Shown piece after piece: positions 36,307 to 50,029 of a stretch of DNA of 64,000 nucleotides. The notes under the pieces are model-generated. The model worked only from the letters and a program-made list of their open reading frames with translations, did no database searches and was not told the DNA's origin. Position 1 is the stretch's first letter. Each line of letters opens with the position of its first letter. Both the position numbers and the translations under genes were made by a program. The stretch lies in the NCBI GenBank assembly GCA_009599575.1, contig VWND01000007.1:939501-1003500 (forward strand), given 5' to 3'. The stretch is from Blumeriella jaapii (taxonomy: Eukaryota; Ascomycota; Leotiomycetes; Helotiales; Drepanopezizaceae).

Positions 36307-36579
36307 ATTTTAAAGCTACGCTAAGATCGACGACTTTTTCGGAATAGCTGAGATCAGATACTAGAAGATGACCCTTTGACTGTACGCGTTCTACACGCTC
36401 GCGCCTAGCTTGCGCAACCAAAAACCAAAACCGAAATCAACAAAGACCCATTTATTTGCGCCAAGCCCGAGCCTGCAGCCTGCGCACCGAAAACAGCAAC
36501 AACCCAACCAACGCAATTCGACCTTGCAACCTTACAATCTATCTTGCAACCCCTCTGATTGCAAGCAAAAGCAGCCAAA

Positions 36580-38292
36580 ATGTCGAAAATGTTTTTCTAC
36601 CCCATTCGAAACCCTCCATTCGACCTAGATTTCGAAATCGATACCGACCTTTGGCTAAAGCAATTCAAACCAAAATCAATTATCTACCAAACCGCTTCTG
36701 CCGTAAATAGATAAATCTACCTTTTTCTAAAACGATATAAGACAGAACACAAATACGTTCAAGAAAAGAGTTTATAAAAGCTTTTTTAAAAAGATTTTGC
36801 TAATTGGAACGCCGATCTGTTTAGTATTATATACGCCTTTTTAAAACGCAATTTTTACAACCATTTGTTTATTTATGGAATTAATATAGCCTTATTTACT
36901 AAAAACCGAAATAATAGTTATGCAAATCGTTTGGCAGCGGTATTCCAGGAGAACGAACCTATTCTTTTTACTTCTGCAAACAAAAAACGATAACAAATGA
37001 AAATTGAAAGACTTAGCTACGAAGTGGCTTTTAAAAGTAAAAAAAAGAACCTACCTTTGCTTTTTTTATTTAAATCAGTTATTAAAAGCGAAGATTATTA
37101 TAGTAATAAAAATGCTTATATCGAAAGCGATAAAAGTGGATTTCAAAAGGCAAAAGACAGCCTAGCCAACGTTTATGCGTTACGAATAACCAAAATACTT
37201 ACCAAAAGTAGCGATAATAGCGTACGTAATATATCTTTTATACAAGGCAAAACGTTATACAATTTTAAAAACAAAACGAAGATTCCTAAGGTTAAGAGTA
37301 ACGACTTTGATTTTTCCGATGAAAGCGACGACGAAAAAGCAGAAATAGCCAAATCTTATAAAAAAAATAACTCTGCATAGCTAGTTCTAAATCTTAGCAA
37401 AATGTATTACAAAAATAAAATAAAATACGAAAATGGAATATAAAATATATTTTACGTAAAGCTGAAAAAGTTTTATAATTTATGCGATTTATGCAATTTC
37501 TTCGAAGGCTTGTACGCAAAAGCTTTTCCGCATATGCTTAAAAAAGCAGCTGACGCCTATTATTATAATATTATAATTCGTAAAAACTATTAGTTTGGCG
37601 TAATAATTAATTTAATAAAAGCTTATTTCGAAACGACTGAAAATCGCAAGCTTTATCTGATAGCATGGCGTACGACTATATACAAAGGAATACAGGCTGA
37701 AAACCTTGGCAAATCGCGCTTAAAATGCTTGGAAATTATATTCGAAAAATTAGCGTTATATCAACAAGCTTTTATTAAAAAATACGAAACCGACAATTAT
37801 TTGCGAAATCAGGTTATCAGCGCTTGTAATAGCGTACAAAAGTGCAAACACGCCCTAATAAATCCTGCAAATACGTATAAAAGCGTCGCATTTCAGCTAC
37901 GCAATACAATTGAAACTATTAAACGAGAAATTCAATTGCGAAAATTAACCCTTATCACCCTCCAGCTCTTTCAAACTTTTGCAAATCAAACTTCTGCAAA
38001 TCAAAATAAAAGCTATTACACAGACCGAATTTACAAAAATAAAGGTCGCGAAAAACGCTTCGGTAAAAGCTACCAAAGCAAAGGCTTATTCAAAAGAGAA
38101 GGAGAAGAAGGATTCCGAGGCCGAAAAGGCTATTCAGGCAGTTCTAACAGTTCCCAACCTAAAAAGTGTTGGGTATGCAAAAAGATGGACTGCTGGTTAA
38201 CAAAACACTTCTTAGAAAAACGTAAAAAAGCATACGACGAATACAGCGCTAACAAAGCTTATTTCACTGGAGCTTTCTCGATTATGCAATAA
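36580..38292 (+). pseudogene. gag remnant of element A
   Basis: Starts at ATG 36580 (MSKMFFYPIRNPPFDLDFEI), hits a stop after about 45 codons, then continues in the longer open pieces 36997-37380 and 37729-38292. The last piece ends with the copia-type knuckle CWVCKKMDCWLTKH. Gag forms the particle shell. Scattered stops show it is dead. Confidence 0.75.
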
Positions 38293-38899
38293 TACATAAG
38301 CTTTCTTACGCAATACGAAGGCGTTGAAAGCTTGGAAAACGCCCCTGCCTTTTTCGCCCTTTTCTTTTCTTTTAATTAATATAATACATAAAACGCCGAA
38401 AACGGCTATTACGATAGGAATAAGTATCAAAACGACAATTTCTTTATTTAAACTTTTTATACAAAAGCTGGCAAAATAGTAGAAGTCGAAGTTTTAACTA
38501 TTCTACAAAAGCGATCTGTCTACCACGCTTTTACAAAGCTTGATTTTATAAACTTTTCTATTTAGAAGAACGATAAATCTCTATTGAAAACGTATATCTC
38601 AGGCTCGAAATATTTTTTATACAAGTTCTAAGAATTCTTTTTAGATTCGGATATAGCTGGCAAGTTTTTAAATGGTATATTTTAGTTTAAAACCCTTAAA
38701 AAATTGCTATTCTAATTTGCTTTTAATTCTTTTTCGAAGAAAAATACGATTAGCTTTGGAATAACTTCTGTAAATATCCAAAAAACAGTTTTTATTGCAA
38801 TATTTATTAGCAAAATTAAGTTTCATATCGTTAATATTAATACTTTTTTTTTAATTTGTTTAAAAAATATAAATGTTTTTTATATTTATTTCGATAATT

Positions 38900-40150
38900 T
38901 GCATAATATGCTTGTATAAAAAAATGGCTCTGGCGTATTAGTAATTCGGAAATAAAAACATTTATTTATGCTGCTTAACATTTAAAAAACTTTATTTTAT
39001 TATTTTACAAAATTCGAACTACGTCAAATTTATAAACGATAAGGATACCTTTTTGTACAGCGCTTTGCGGCTATTTTAAAACTAGCAGAGCAGAAGTTCG
39101 AAACTGCTATTCTGAAAAAGATTGCAAAGTATTGTTCCCAATGCTAATTACACGAGCAAGCTTTTCGCCGATTTAAAATTTTATTAAAAAACGATTATAA
39201 ATTTAATTATTCGATAATTATAAATATTATATATATTAACGGCGATTTAGTTTTTTATATCGTGGATTCAGCTATTATTTATAACTCTGATGGTTTTTTA
39301 AAAAATATAATTGCAAAACACGTATAAGATATATACTTCGGCTGTATTAAATCGATTTTTATTTAAGTCTATCCGACGTAATTATTATCGATTCAGAAAC
39401 CAATTTAATTTCCTAAGAGTTTCGTTAACAAGCACGTTTTATAAAATATAATATTAAAATCGTTTTAGTCGAAGCTTATAATAATATTAGCAAGGTGGAA
39501 CGTTACCACGGCCTTTTCAAACGAATTTACAATATTCTGAAAAAGCAATTGAAAAATAAAGGCCTGGATAAGCATATGATTTTGAAAATAGCTTTTAAAG
39601 CTATAAACGACATTGCGAATCCAGATGGTATTATACTTATTTTGCTGATATACGGCGCATACTTTCGTTTATTAGAAACAGACGCTTTTTTTTGCTTTTG
39701 TAACGAAGAGACGTAATACGCTACGCCTTGCAACCCAAGAAATTCGGCGAATCTAGGCTGAACGCAAAGTTTCGAAAGCCTTACGTACTAAAAATAGTCC
39801 GAATACTTTGGAAACATTTAATCTCCTCTTGCAATCAAACGTACGCGTATACAAAAAAAAAGAAGATTGGTCAGGCTTTTACAAGCTTATTTCAAGAGAC
39901 GGCAATATTTGCAAAGTTCAAGTTAATAATAAAGCTTTAGATTTCCGAATTACGTCAGTTAAGCCTTATTATAGCGAATTGAACGATGAAACTCCCTTTG
40001 TTATTAAGAAGAAAAAGATTACACTACCAGCTGCGACTATTGCACCAGTTGCTGCAATTGTACAGCCTGTTGCAAAATTGATTACACTACTAATTCAATC
40101 TTCAAAAACTACACAAGTTCGCTAAGGCATCAAAATACGCGTTCTTTCCC
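38900..40150 (+). pseudogene. Integrase remnant of element A
   Basis: The piece ERYHGLFKRIYNILKKQL with NDIANPDGI downstream matches the catalytic-Glu region of fungal copia integrases, where a V-E-R-Y-H motif is usual. Stops interrupt both sides. Confidence 0.7.
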
Positions 40151-40221
40151 GAAAGATTAAAAAGCAACAGCAATAGCAGTTACTCACAATTAACGAATTT
40201 TACGAATTTAAAAAAAGAAAT

Positions 40222-40604
40222 ATGGGAAAAGATAATATTAACATATTGTTTTTTGCAAAAACTACCAAAACTAATTCTTTCGACGATTGTATTGCAAGCT
40301 ACCTTACAAGCTACCTTACACACAAGAAAAAGGCAAACGCTGAATGCTCAGTTAAGCTACGCCAAAAAAGTGTTATCACAATCCCCGGCGAATCTTTCGA
40401 AGCTTTTAGAAAAATAGAAATAAAAGATTTGATCGAGAAAGGCGTTTTTGAAATTGTATAATACAATTCCACTTTTTACTACGGCCGAATTTTTAATTTA
40501 CGAATTGTGAATAAAATCAAGGGCAAAAATACAGCTGTATTATTCGAAAAATCTAAATTGATAATTTAAGCTTATAATAACGATAAGAAATACGATATTT
40601 TTAC
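40222..40604 (+). pseudogene. Start of element A reverse transcriptase, cut by element C
   Basis: Pieces EAFRKIEIKDLIEKGVFEIV and KKYDIFT are the copia RT start. The frame reaches the TTTAC duplication at 40600-40604 and resumes at 53453 beyond element C. Confidence 0.75.
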
Positions 40605-40883
40605 TGTTACGACCCTGGCCTGGCTAGTGGTATGGCTGCTAGTGGTATGGCTGCCAGTGGTATGGTTGCCAGTGGTATAAATGCTGGTGGTGTTGGATTA
40701 AGGTTTGGGCACGGACCACCTCGGCCATTAGGCCTCGCGCTAAGTCACGTGACCCATAAGCGCAATCCATTGTATATAAAGTTCGCGATTCCGAGCATTT
40801 TAGCTCGGTGTTTTTTTTTTAATTTATATGCGTACCTTTTGGTTTATATTATTTTTTTAATTATTTTTAAGCTAGCTGTGATA
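40605..40883 (+). repeat. 5' LTR of element C
   Basis: 279 bp. It opens with about four imperfect copies of a 15-base unit of the form AGTGGTATGGCTGCY, then GCACGGACCAC. It differs from the 3' copy mainly by C/T and G/A. Confidence 0.93.
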
Positions 40884-41859
40884 TAAAAAAAAATTAAATA
40901 ATTTTCGTTGGGAAGCTTTGTATCCACGGTTAAAAATTCGATTTGCTTCTGCAATTCGAACTTTTTTCAAGCCGCCCGTACCGACGTTTATTTATCGATG
41001 CTTTGATTAGAATTTCTTTTTACTAATTTTGTTTTTAAAAAAAGCTGGAGTTTTTTTTTTTTATTAATTCGATTTGCTTTTGCAATTCGAATCGCTCTTT
41101 TTTAATATTACAATATTTTATGCTTTTTTTATAAATCGACGCGGCATTCGAAAACGAACGCAATCCGTACGATTCGGCTTCGAATCAGCATTTCCACCTT
41201 TTGCTTCCGCTTTTAGCGCTTTCGAATTTCCATTCGTTCTAAGCTTTTTCGACGACTTTAGCAGCGAGTTTTTATTTCACGATTTTTCTACCGAACCATA
41301 ATTATCTGCTAAATCCTTTCGCTTTACGATCGAATTTAAAATCGAATTATACGACGCTGACATTTTAATATTTCTAAACCGACGAATGCTTTTACGATTA
41401 TTTAATATATCTGCCAACGCTAAAGGATTTATTGCGGCTTAGCAGCTTCAAATCGCTTAAATAATCGTTTAAGCTATTGCCGCCGCTCGCTTTCCAGCCT
41501 TTTCCGCTAATATCGCTCGCGACGCTTTTTTTCTATTTCGAGCTTCGCGCGCTTTTACCGCAGACTTTTAATCAATTCCCGAATATTATTTTTCCGTTCT
41601 CGATTTAATTATTTTTCGAATCGAATTATTTAAAATTAAATATTTTCGCTACGCTTTTAGCGATTATTAAAAAAAGATTAAATATAACGTATGGAAAATA
41701 AATATAAAGCTGTTTATTAAAAAATATTTAAGGAATTTTATATAAAGCATAAATTAAGCTAAAATATATTTTAAATGCATTATTGGAAAAGCAAAAATTA
41801 TTATTTTGAAGCATTTAAACCCCGAGTTTTATAACCAAGCCCAATCGGCCCGAAACGTT

Positions 41860-42507
41860 TTCCGTATTTTTAATCAGCGCTTTTTTGATTATAATCGCGT
41901 TTAGTTTATTAAATTGCAATATAACAAATTTTATATAAACAACGGTTAGATTTATAATAATTTTCGTTTTTTATTTATCCGTTACGCAATTATTAGCAAA
42001 ATTGTTAAAAACCGTTGGTTTAAAAATATATGCGAAAAAATCATTTTTATTTTTAAATACGATTTCCGAATAGAAAAATATAAAATAAATGGTAATTATA
42101 TTATTTTAAACGAGTTTTTGGCCGTTGCGAATAAAAAATCACGTAATATCCGAGCTGAAAAAATGGCTTTTGCCCGTCGCATAAGCTATTTTTCTTTTGC
42201 TATGGCTTTTGCTAATCAGAACTTTAGGCGTATTTCCGGTATTTTTAAAATTTTATAACGTTTTATTTTTTTAGTTTTTTTTGTTCGCACGGCTTTTCCT
42301 TTTTCTGATAAAAATTCTTATAAGCGTGTAACTGCTATTTTTGCTATCTTCGGTTTTTCTCGTTTGGCTGCGCGTTTTTTTGGCGCTTGTTATAACTGCG
42401 GCAAGCCCGGCCATTTCGCAAACGTTTGCTTCGACGCCAAGCTTAATCGCAAAATCGCCGAAATAGCTATCGACGAAAAGCAAAACGATTTATTAAAAAA
42501 CTTTTAA
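41860..42507 (+). pseudogene. gag remnant of element C with CCHC knuckle
   Basis: The pattern CYNCGKPGHFANVC (C-x2-C-x4-H-x4-C) at 42391-42435 is fully intact, although the rest of the frame has stops. The knuckle binds element RNA. Confidence 0.75.
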
Positions 42508-43689
42508 GCCGTGGCAAAAACTTTTATTATAATAAAAAATTCGATTTATAAAAGGATTTGAAATTTGACCAGCGCTTTTTAATAAAAAAGCGATAATTTT
42601 TAATTTTTATAAAACTAACATATAATAAATTATATATTAAAATACTTACATATATCGATAGCGGAGCTAATATTTTCGATACGATTAAAATTTTTTTAGC
42701 GTATTAATTTTTTTAACGTTTCGGAATAAGTTTTATTCGGCTGCATAAGCTTATTATATCCACCGGCTATAATAGCGAGCCGGAAAAGCTTATTTCTTTT
42801 GTTATTTTTCTTTTTTTTACGATTAACCGACGTCGTATAAATTTTTTTTTTTTGGTTATAAATCTAAGTTTTACCGACGTTTTTATTAATCGCAAATTTT
42901 TATAATATTACGATTTAAAACAAGCGTATAATTAAAAAAAAAACAAAAAAAAATAGTTATTCGATATGCTTATTATTTTTTATTTCAACGAATAGTTATT
43001 CGTCGATTTTAATCAGCGAATAAAATCTAAAATGTTTAATCGCATATATCAAAAAAATGCAGACAGACGAGATAGCGCAATAAAAGCTTTTATATATTTT
43101 TGCTAATATTTTTACGACGATTAAAAAGGCTTATTTAGGCTTTGGAGCTAATAAACCTTTTACGTTTATGCGAAACTTCAAAAGCAGTTTTTATATAAAA
43201 TAAAAAAGTTTTTTATTAGCAGCTTTGAACCGATTAAACCGGTTTTTCCAATCGTGCTAATTACTTTTTTTATTTTCAATTGCAATATTAGTTGTATTTT
43301 CGCTTTTGCATTCAGCGCTTTACAAATACGCTACGAAAAGCGAATGCGAGCCGCAAAAAAAAAAAAAGTTATTATTATTCAGCGATTATACGTTTATTGC
43401 TTTTATGCACGATATAAATAAAAAACGTTTCCGCCGTGCGAAAGTCGTCGAATTTAAAAAAGTTATATAATTCGCGGCAATAAAAAGCATTTCCGTTTTC
43501 GACGTTTTGCAAATTAAATATAACGATAACGTGGTTTTTGTAAAAAGCTTTTTTTTAATTTAATACTCGGAGTTCGAAGAATTGTTTTATAAGCAAAAAA
43601 AAACGATAAGCTCGCTTTCCGCCGCTTCGATATAAATTACAAAATATATTTTGCTACGGAAAATACGCTTTTTATAAAATTATTTAGAC

Positions 43690-45000
43690 GCTTTACGAAT
43701 AAACAGCTTATAAAAATCAAAAGTTATATTTTCGATAATTTGCACAAAAGCTTTATTAAACCTTTTAATGCTTTTTTCGCCGCCCCGATTTTATTTACTA
43801 AAAAGTCAGACGGCTTTATACGCTTATATATCGATTACCGCAAGCTTAACGATTTTACGAAAAAAATTTTTTACTTTTTGCTTTTAATCGACGAAATGCT
43901 AACGCGAATTATTAAAATTAAAATATTTACGAAAATTGATATTTAATAAGTATTTAATCGAATTCGAATATCCGAAAAGTTTAAAAAACTAATCAGTTTC
44001 CGCATCCGATACGATATATATAAGTATAAAGTTTTTCCGTTCGGTTTTATTAATAAGCCCGTTATATTTCAACGCTTTATTAATAATATTTTTATAAAAT
44101 ATTTAAATGATTTTTGCTCGGCGTATTTTAACGATATTTTTATTTATTTCGCGAATAATTTAAAATATAAAATCTACGTTAAAAAAATCTTGTCGATTTT
44201 AAAAAAACACGGCTTGGAAACTAATATTAAAAAATGCGAATTTAATATTACGAAAATCAAATTTTTAAATTTCGTTATTAATATTTAAAATATTAAAATA
44301 AATCCGGAAAAAATCGCTATTATTAAAAATTGATAATATGCAGCGAATATGCGAAGCGTGCAAAGCTTTTTAGGCTTTTGCAATTTTTACAAACGCTTTA
44401 TAGCCGGCTATAATCGTATTTGCCGCTTTTTTATTGCTTTTATAAATAAAAACGTTTTTTTCGTATTCGAAAAAAAGCAGAAAAACGTATAAAAGATATT
44501 GCGCAAAGCTTTGCTAAATGCTTCCATTTTATGCTATTACGATTTTTATAAGTAAACGCGCCTGGAAACCGACTTTTTTAATAAGATAATAATTGGCGTA
44601 TTATCGTAATTGCAAAAAAATAATTTTTATTATTCGGTCGGTTTTTTTTCTAAGATTATAATCGACGCCGAGTTTAATTATTCGATTTACGACAAAAAGC
44701 TTTTCGCCATTTTTCGCTTTTTTAAAAATTATAAGCCGAAGCTATTAAGCGCTTAAAAAAACGTATATATGTATATCGATCACCGCGTTTTAAAATATTT
44801 TATAATAATCAAAAATCTTTCGGTCCGATAAGCCCGATAGGCCGAGTTTTTCGCCGATTTTTATTTTACAATTATATATCGGTCGGAAATTATTAATACG
44901 CTCGCTGATACCTTTTTTCGCAAAAACCAAGATATTTTTTTATTAAAAGCGCGATAGCGAGCAGTTCGAAAGCAGCAAATGCTTTTAAACGATAAATTGA
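43690..45000 (+). pseudogene. RT and RNase H remnant of element C
   Basis: Fragments KSFIKPFNAFFAAPILFTKK and LYIDYRKLND are gypsy RT motifs. The catalytic YLDD site reads YFND. Further down, an RNase H start (LETDFFNK) and a tether region follow, with stops. Confidence 0.75.
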
Positions 45001-45339
45001 ATTTTTAGATTTTAAAAGAAATAGCTGTTAAAAACATAGCCACGCTGGCGCTTATGAAAATAGCGTCCGATAAGCGCGATAACGATAGCATTTTTTTCGA
45101 AAACGAAAAAAACAGTAAGAACGAAAAAAATAAAATGTTTATAAAAAAACCCGCAGATTTAATTTCCGTAATCGCGTACGATATATATGATTATATAATT
45201 ATAAACGATTTGCTATAAGCTAATAAAAACTTTTTTTTTTCGAAGCGCAACGAGCGTAAATTCGCAATTATAGCTTTGATTATTAATTGCGACAAAACAA
45301 ATTGTTTTTCTAAAGCAGATTAATAATGCTTTTAAAATT

Positions 45340-45619
45340 TCTCGAACTGCGAATCTTTTTAATTCGATATATTTACGAACAGCTTTGCGTAGTATACGCT
45401 GGGATAAGAAAAATAAAGCTTTTGGTCGGTCGCAAATATTATTAAAAGGTTATAAAAGCAGATATATAGCAATACGTTTCGAATTATCGTTGCATACGAA
45501 TAAAAGCTAGGCGCGATAAAACCCCGGGCTTTCTGAAGCTTTTGCTTATATTTAGCAGATTTTATTAATATTTAACGATGGATTTTACGAAGCTTTTATT
45601 AAACGAAAATGGTTACGAT
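45340..45619 (+). pseudogene. Element C integrase, left part
   Basis: Ends in TMDFTKLLLNENGYD, cut exactly at the ACGAT target site of element D. The frame resumes after 52021 as DFAFVIINR. Confidence 0.7.
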
Positions 45620-45881
45620 TATGACGACTTACTCGTTTGCCCCTCGCGTCACCCCAGCAACTACGTATAGTTGCAAGCTCCCTGGTCTCCTGGTGGGTTT
45701 CCCATCAACTGTGGAGACTATTATATATATAAGGCTTTCTTTTCTTAGCAACCTCTGCCTTTTGCAATTATTAATTCTAAGTGAATATTTTTGTTACAAA
45801 ACCAAAGGCTCGTTTTATATCATATAAACACGGCGACCAGTTGACTGATTTCCCAGCCCTTCGACTGATTAGATCGTTATA
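45620..45881 (+). repeat. 5' LTR of element D
   Basis: 262 bp beginning TATGACGACTTACTCG and ending GATCGTTATA. It aligns to 51755-52016 without gaps. Confidence 0.9.
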
Positions 45882-46322
45882 TTATTAATAATTCTTTTTC
45901 TACGCTAGCGACGGCGTAAACTATTTTTTCTTTCGAATTTTTCACGGGTTATACCAAGGTGATCGACCGGTCGTGAAAAGGCTTATTTCCGCATTTCGCG
46001 AAGAATAGCATTTGTTTAACGATTTTTCTTTTAGCAGAGCTTTTCAGCTTCTGCTATTATACCATAACCTCCCTCTTTTCAATTAGCGAAGAATTAGCCT
46101 CCTCCAGAAGCTTTTTCTTCTGAAAAACAGTCCTCCTCCCGAGGAAAGAAAAACAAAGGAAAAGGCAGAGCGCCAACCATTTCGCCTGCCATTTTTTTCT
46201 TGCAGCCTAGCGCTGAAAGCATTTAGTTAAGATTTTTGTAAAATCAATTGAAAGAAGCGCAAAAGCGTGAACGATAATTTCTGAAGATTATACGACTGCG
46301 ACAAACCTTTTAATCAGAGCGT

Positions 46323-47390
46323 TTGATAAAATCCATCGAACGTGCTTCTGCCAGTCGCGAATTTGCTGCTTCTGCTTTTTTTCGCAACGTTTTATTTCAA
46401 CTAACAAACGCTGCAAATCAACTTCCACGTTTTTCGCGAATTTTTTTTGGATTTCCTTATAACGGCCAAGATTTTAGCGCGCTTTTTAAACGCTATAGTT
46501 TTTATTTATCTGCTGACTTTCGATTAGCTCGCATAAAGCGCGTTCCGAACTTTGAATTTAAGCTAAATAATAGTAAAAATTACAAAGCACGCTATTGAAA
46601 AACTAAAGTTTTCGATAACCTCGAACTTTACCATAACTATTTCGCTAGCGATCGATTTCGCAAAAATTATATATTCGATCAGACCGAAGGCGTGGCAAAG
46701 AAGTTCTTAACCCCCCGTATCTTGGACCGCTCCGACCCTATTTTTTCCGAAAAATTAGTCAAAAAGGTCGCCGATTTCCTGGCCGACTTTTTCGACGTTT
46801 AAAAGGCCGAAAACGAGTTTAAAATGCTTGCAATAAGTACGCACGACGACTTTTGGCGATTTTATCTGCGATTTTCCATTTTCGCAGCGAACGTTTAAAT
46901 ACGGACTGACAAACAGCTTCGAAACGCCCTTCGCGATAAAATACTAAAGCGTTTACGGGAAAAGCTGCATTTGAAATGGGCGCGTACAACGATTTTTAAA
47001 AATTGGTTTACCGCCGTTCGATAAGAAAAACAAAATCAGTTGGCTGAACGAATTTTATACGCGAGTCGCTTTTTAACCAAGTCTACTATCTATTAAAGTG
47101 GTAGGTTTTTAACCAAAGCGTACTACGAGTTAAATCGTACGTACGAGAGTCGTCTAAATGCTTTACAGGCTTTTTTTTAGCCCTTTGTTTTTTCTTTTTT
47201 TTTACGCCAGAACGCCCCTTTTGGCGTTTTTTCCTTTCGATCGGACCAACGACAACGCTCGTTTTTTATTCTATACCAAAAGGTTCGAGGCCAATTTGCA
47301 AAACCTTTTACGAGCCGACCCTCGGTTTCACCTAAAGGCCCTTCCAGGCTGGTAGGTATAAACGAGGTCGAACCGGCCGAAGATTCGCCC
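46323..47390 (+). pseudogene. gag-like remnant of element D
   Basis: An open piece from 46323 (FFGFPYNGQDFSALFKRYSF) and following pieces with a few stops resemble the capsid region of gypsy gags. No zinc knuckle was found. Confidence 0.5.
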
Positions 47391-48440
47391 TTCGATAATA
47401 ATAGTAAAAACGAAAACCCTTTTCCAAACGACTTCCAAGATGCATATAAAAAGTCGAAGGCTTTTCCGCCAATCGAGAAAACGCCTAGGCCTAAGCAAAG
47501 CCTTCTTTTTGGGCGTGTTGCGCGATATGCGTTATTTTAACGTTCGAAAGCTTTTTAATAGCGATTTATTAACAATTTTCGTTATATTTATTAAAAATGG
47601 CTTTTCGTACAAAATGAAAGCGCTCGCCGATTCTGAAGCGAACGGTTATGCGTTAATCGATTCGGCGTTAATTAAGTTTTTTTTTTTTTTTTTAAAACTT
47701 TTAATTTAATTTCTTCCGGCTTTTTTTCCTGTAAAAAGATATAATAAAGCTCGTGGCCATTTAATTACATATTTTACGCTTTTTAATTTTATTATTAACA
47801 ATCGAATATAATCGTTCACTTTTTTCTTAATTACCAACTTCGGAAATTATAATATGATTTTAGGAAAAGCTTGGCTGGCCGAACACTAAGTTTTACTAAA
47901 CTGTAATAAACACAAGCTTTATTGGCCGAAGTTTTATCCTTCCACAGCCTTTTACGCTCGTTATATTAAAATCTTTTATTTGCACTTCCGAAAAATTCAA
48001 TTTCGCCATCAAAACGACGCTGTAAAACGTAACAAAAACCTTAACCAATTGTAACAAACCTACGACGCTGTGCGAAGCGCGAAAAGATCGAATTTCATTC
48101 GCGGTGCCAATTTCGATAGCGACGCCAATAGGATAATACAAAAATTACATCACTTTTCCAGGCTGCCGATCCCCTTTTTATTATTTCTTTTTCTTTTTTT
48201 TTCTTTTCGTCAAAACAGCTTTTTCGTTTTACGAAAAATAATTATATTAAAAACCGAAAAAAAGTCCTCGCCGCGATGGCCTTTCAGCTTAATATAATCG
48301 ATAATTTAAATAAGCCATTTTTTAAACTTTTCAAACGACCAATTCGAAAACGAGTTTCTTAATCTACTGCTTATTCAATTTCCATTTGTCAAATTATTGC
48401 ATACGCTTTTAAGCTAATTTCCAGAAAAAAAGCAATTAAA

Positions 48441-49450
48441 ATGTTTTTAATTTTTCTGTACGAAATCGACAGAATACTAGACGACCTTACGTACAACATT
48501 TTTTTTAAAACCCAATTTCACAGTTTTTTCGAACGTTTCAAAACCAATAAAATATCGATTTCGACCTTTTCAACCAGCTTAGCAGAGCTAACTTCGAATA
48601 AACCTTTTTTCGAATCTTTTTCCCCGGAGTACAAAAACCTCGAACACGTGTTTTTTAAAACCGCCAGTAACGAACTAGCTTTTTACCGGCTTTACGACCA
48701 TAAAATCGAGTTTACTATAAGTGAGAAAAAACTGAAATACACTTTTTTATATAAAATGTCGATTCTAAAGCTCGAAATTATTAAGATTTATTTGCAAAAT
48801 AATTTTAATAAAAGCTTTATCGAACCTTTTATCGCTCTTTTCGCTGCTCCAATGCTTTTCGCCAAAAAACCCGACGGTTTATTACGTTTTTGTATCGATT
48901 ATCGAACTTTTAATAATATTATTCGTAAAAATCGCTATTTTCTTTCTTTTATCGATAAAACCTTTGCTCGTTTTTCGGAAGCGCGAATTTTTACGAAGCT
49001 CGATATTCGTCAAGCTTTTCACAGAATTCGAATGGACCCCGCCAGTAAAAAACTGACGACGTTTCGTACGCGTTACGGCGCTTATAAATGTAAGGTGCTA
49101 TCTTTTGGCCTTATTAATAAATCCGCAATTTATTAACGCTATATAAACGACGTTCTTTTCGATTATTTAAACGATTTCTATATTATATATCTGAATAACA
49201 TTTTTATTTATTCGTCCGACCCTTTGGAATACGCTATATACGTTCGCAAGGTGTTTCAAAGGTTCGCTGACGCTGAATTACAGGCCGATATTCGGAAGTC
49301 TGAATTCAACGTTATACGAATCCGTTACCTAGGCTTTATTATCTCGATTAAAGGCCTAGAAGTAAATTTAAAAAAAGTTTCCGTGGTCGCCCATTAAAAG
49401 CCTTTTATTATTGTAAAAGATGTACAGAGCTTCCTTGGTTTTTATAATTT
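48441..49450 (+). pseudogene. Reverse transcriptase remnant of element D
   Basis: A 231-codon open frame (48441-49136) has the gypsy RT text FIEPFIALFAAPMLFAKKPD, LRFCIDYRTFNN and FTKLDIRQAFHRIRM. A stop at 49134 interrupts it just before the active site. That site reads YLNNIFIYS where YLDD is expected, both Asp having become Asn as G-to-A change would do. Confidence 0.85.
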
Positions 49451-49559
49451 TTACCGACGTTTTATTCGAAATTACGATATAATTGCAAAGCTTTTGGTTT
49501 ATTTGACTAAGATTAACGTTTCTTTTAATTTCACTTCTAAATGTCAGAAGAATTTCGAC

Positions 49560-50005
49560 CTTTTACATTAGCTTTTATTATTACACCAGTTCTATAATAT
49601 TATAGGCAAAACCTTTTTTGCATATTAGAAACTGACGCTTCCGACGGCGTAGTAGCTTTTATGCTTTCGCAATTTTATAACGACGACTGGCTTTTAATCG
49701 TTTATTTTAGCAAAACCATAGCTCTCGCAGAACTAAACTACGTCGTATACGACAAAAAGATGCTCGCAATCGTAAGATTTTTAAACAACTTTCGTATTAA
49801 ATTAATTAGCTCAGTTTATCAGATCAAAATAATCACTGATTATAAAGCTTTGGAATATTTTATAACCTCCAAACCCTTAAACGCTCGATAAGCACGCTGG
49901 GCCGAACTTTTCGCCGATTACAACTTTTTTATTACGTATAAATCAGATAAACACAATCTTTTGGCTGACGCATTAATACGTCGTACAAGCGAACTCGACC
50001 GCTAA
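49560..50005 (+). pseudogene. RNase H remnant of element D
   Basis: Contains LETDASDGVVAFMLSQ, YDKKMLAIV and ITDYKALEYF, the catalytic DAS/E/D pattern of gypsy RNase H, with stops between the pieces. Confidence 0.8.
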
Positions 50006-50029
50006 AACTTTTTTAAACGCATCCAGCGT

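Noticed and set aside
28640..36310. AT-rich block as mitochondrial DNA or a centromere
   Set aside because: LTRs, primer site and pol fragments show retrotransposons; the AT bias fits RIP.
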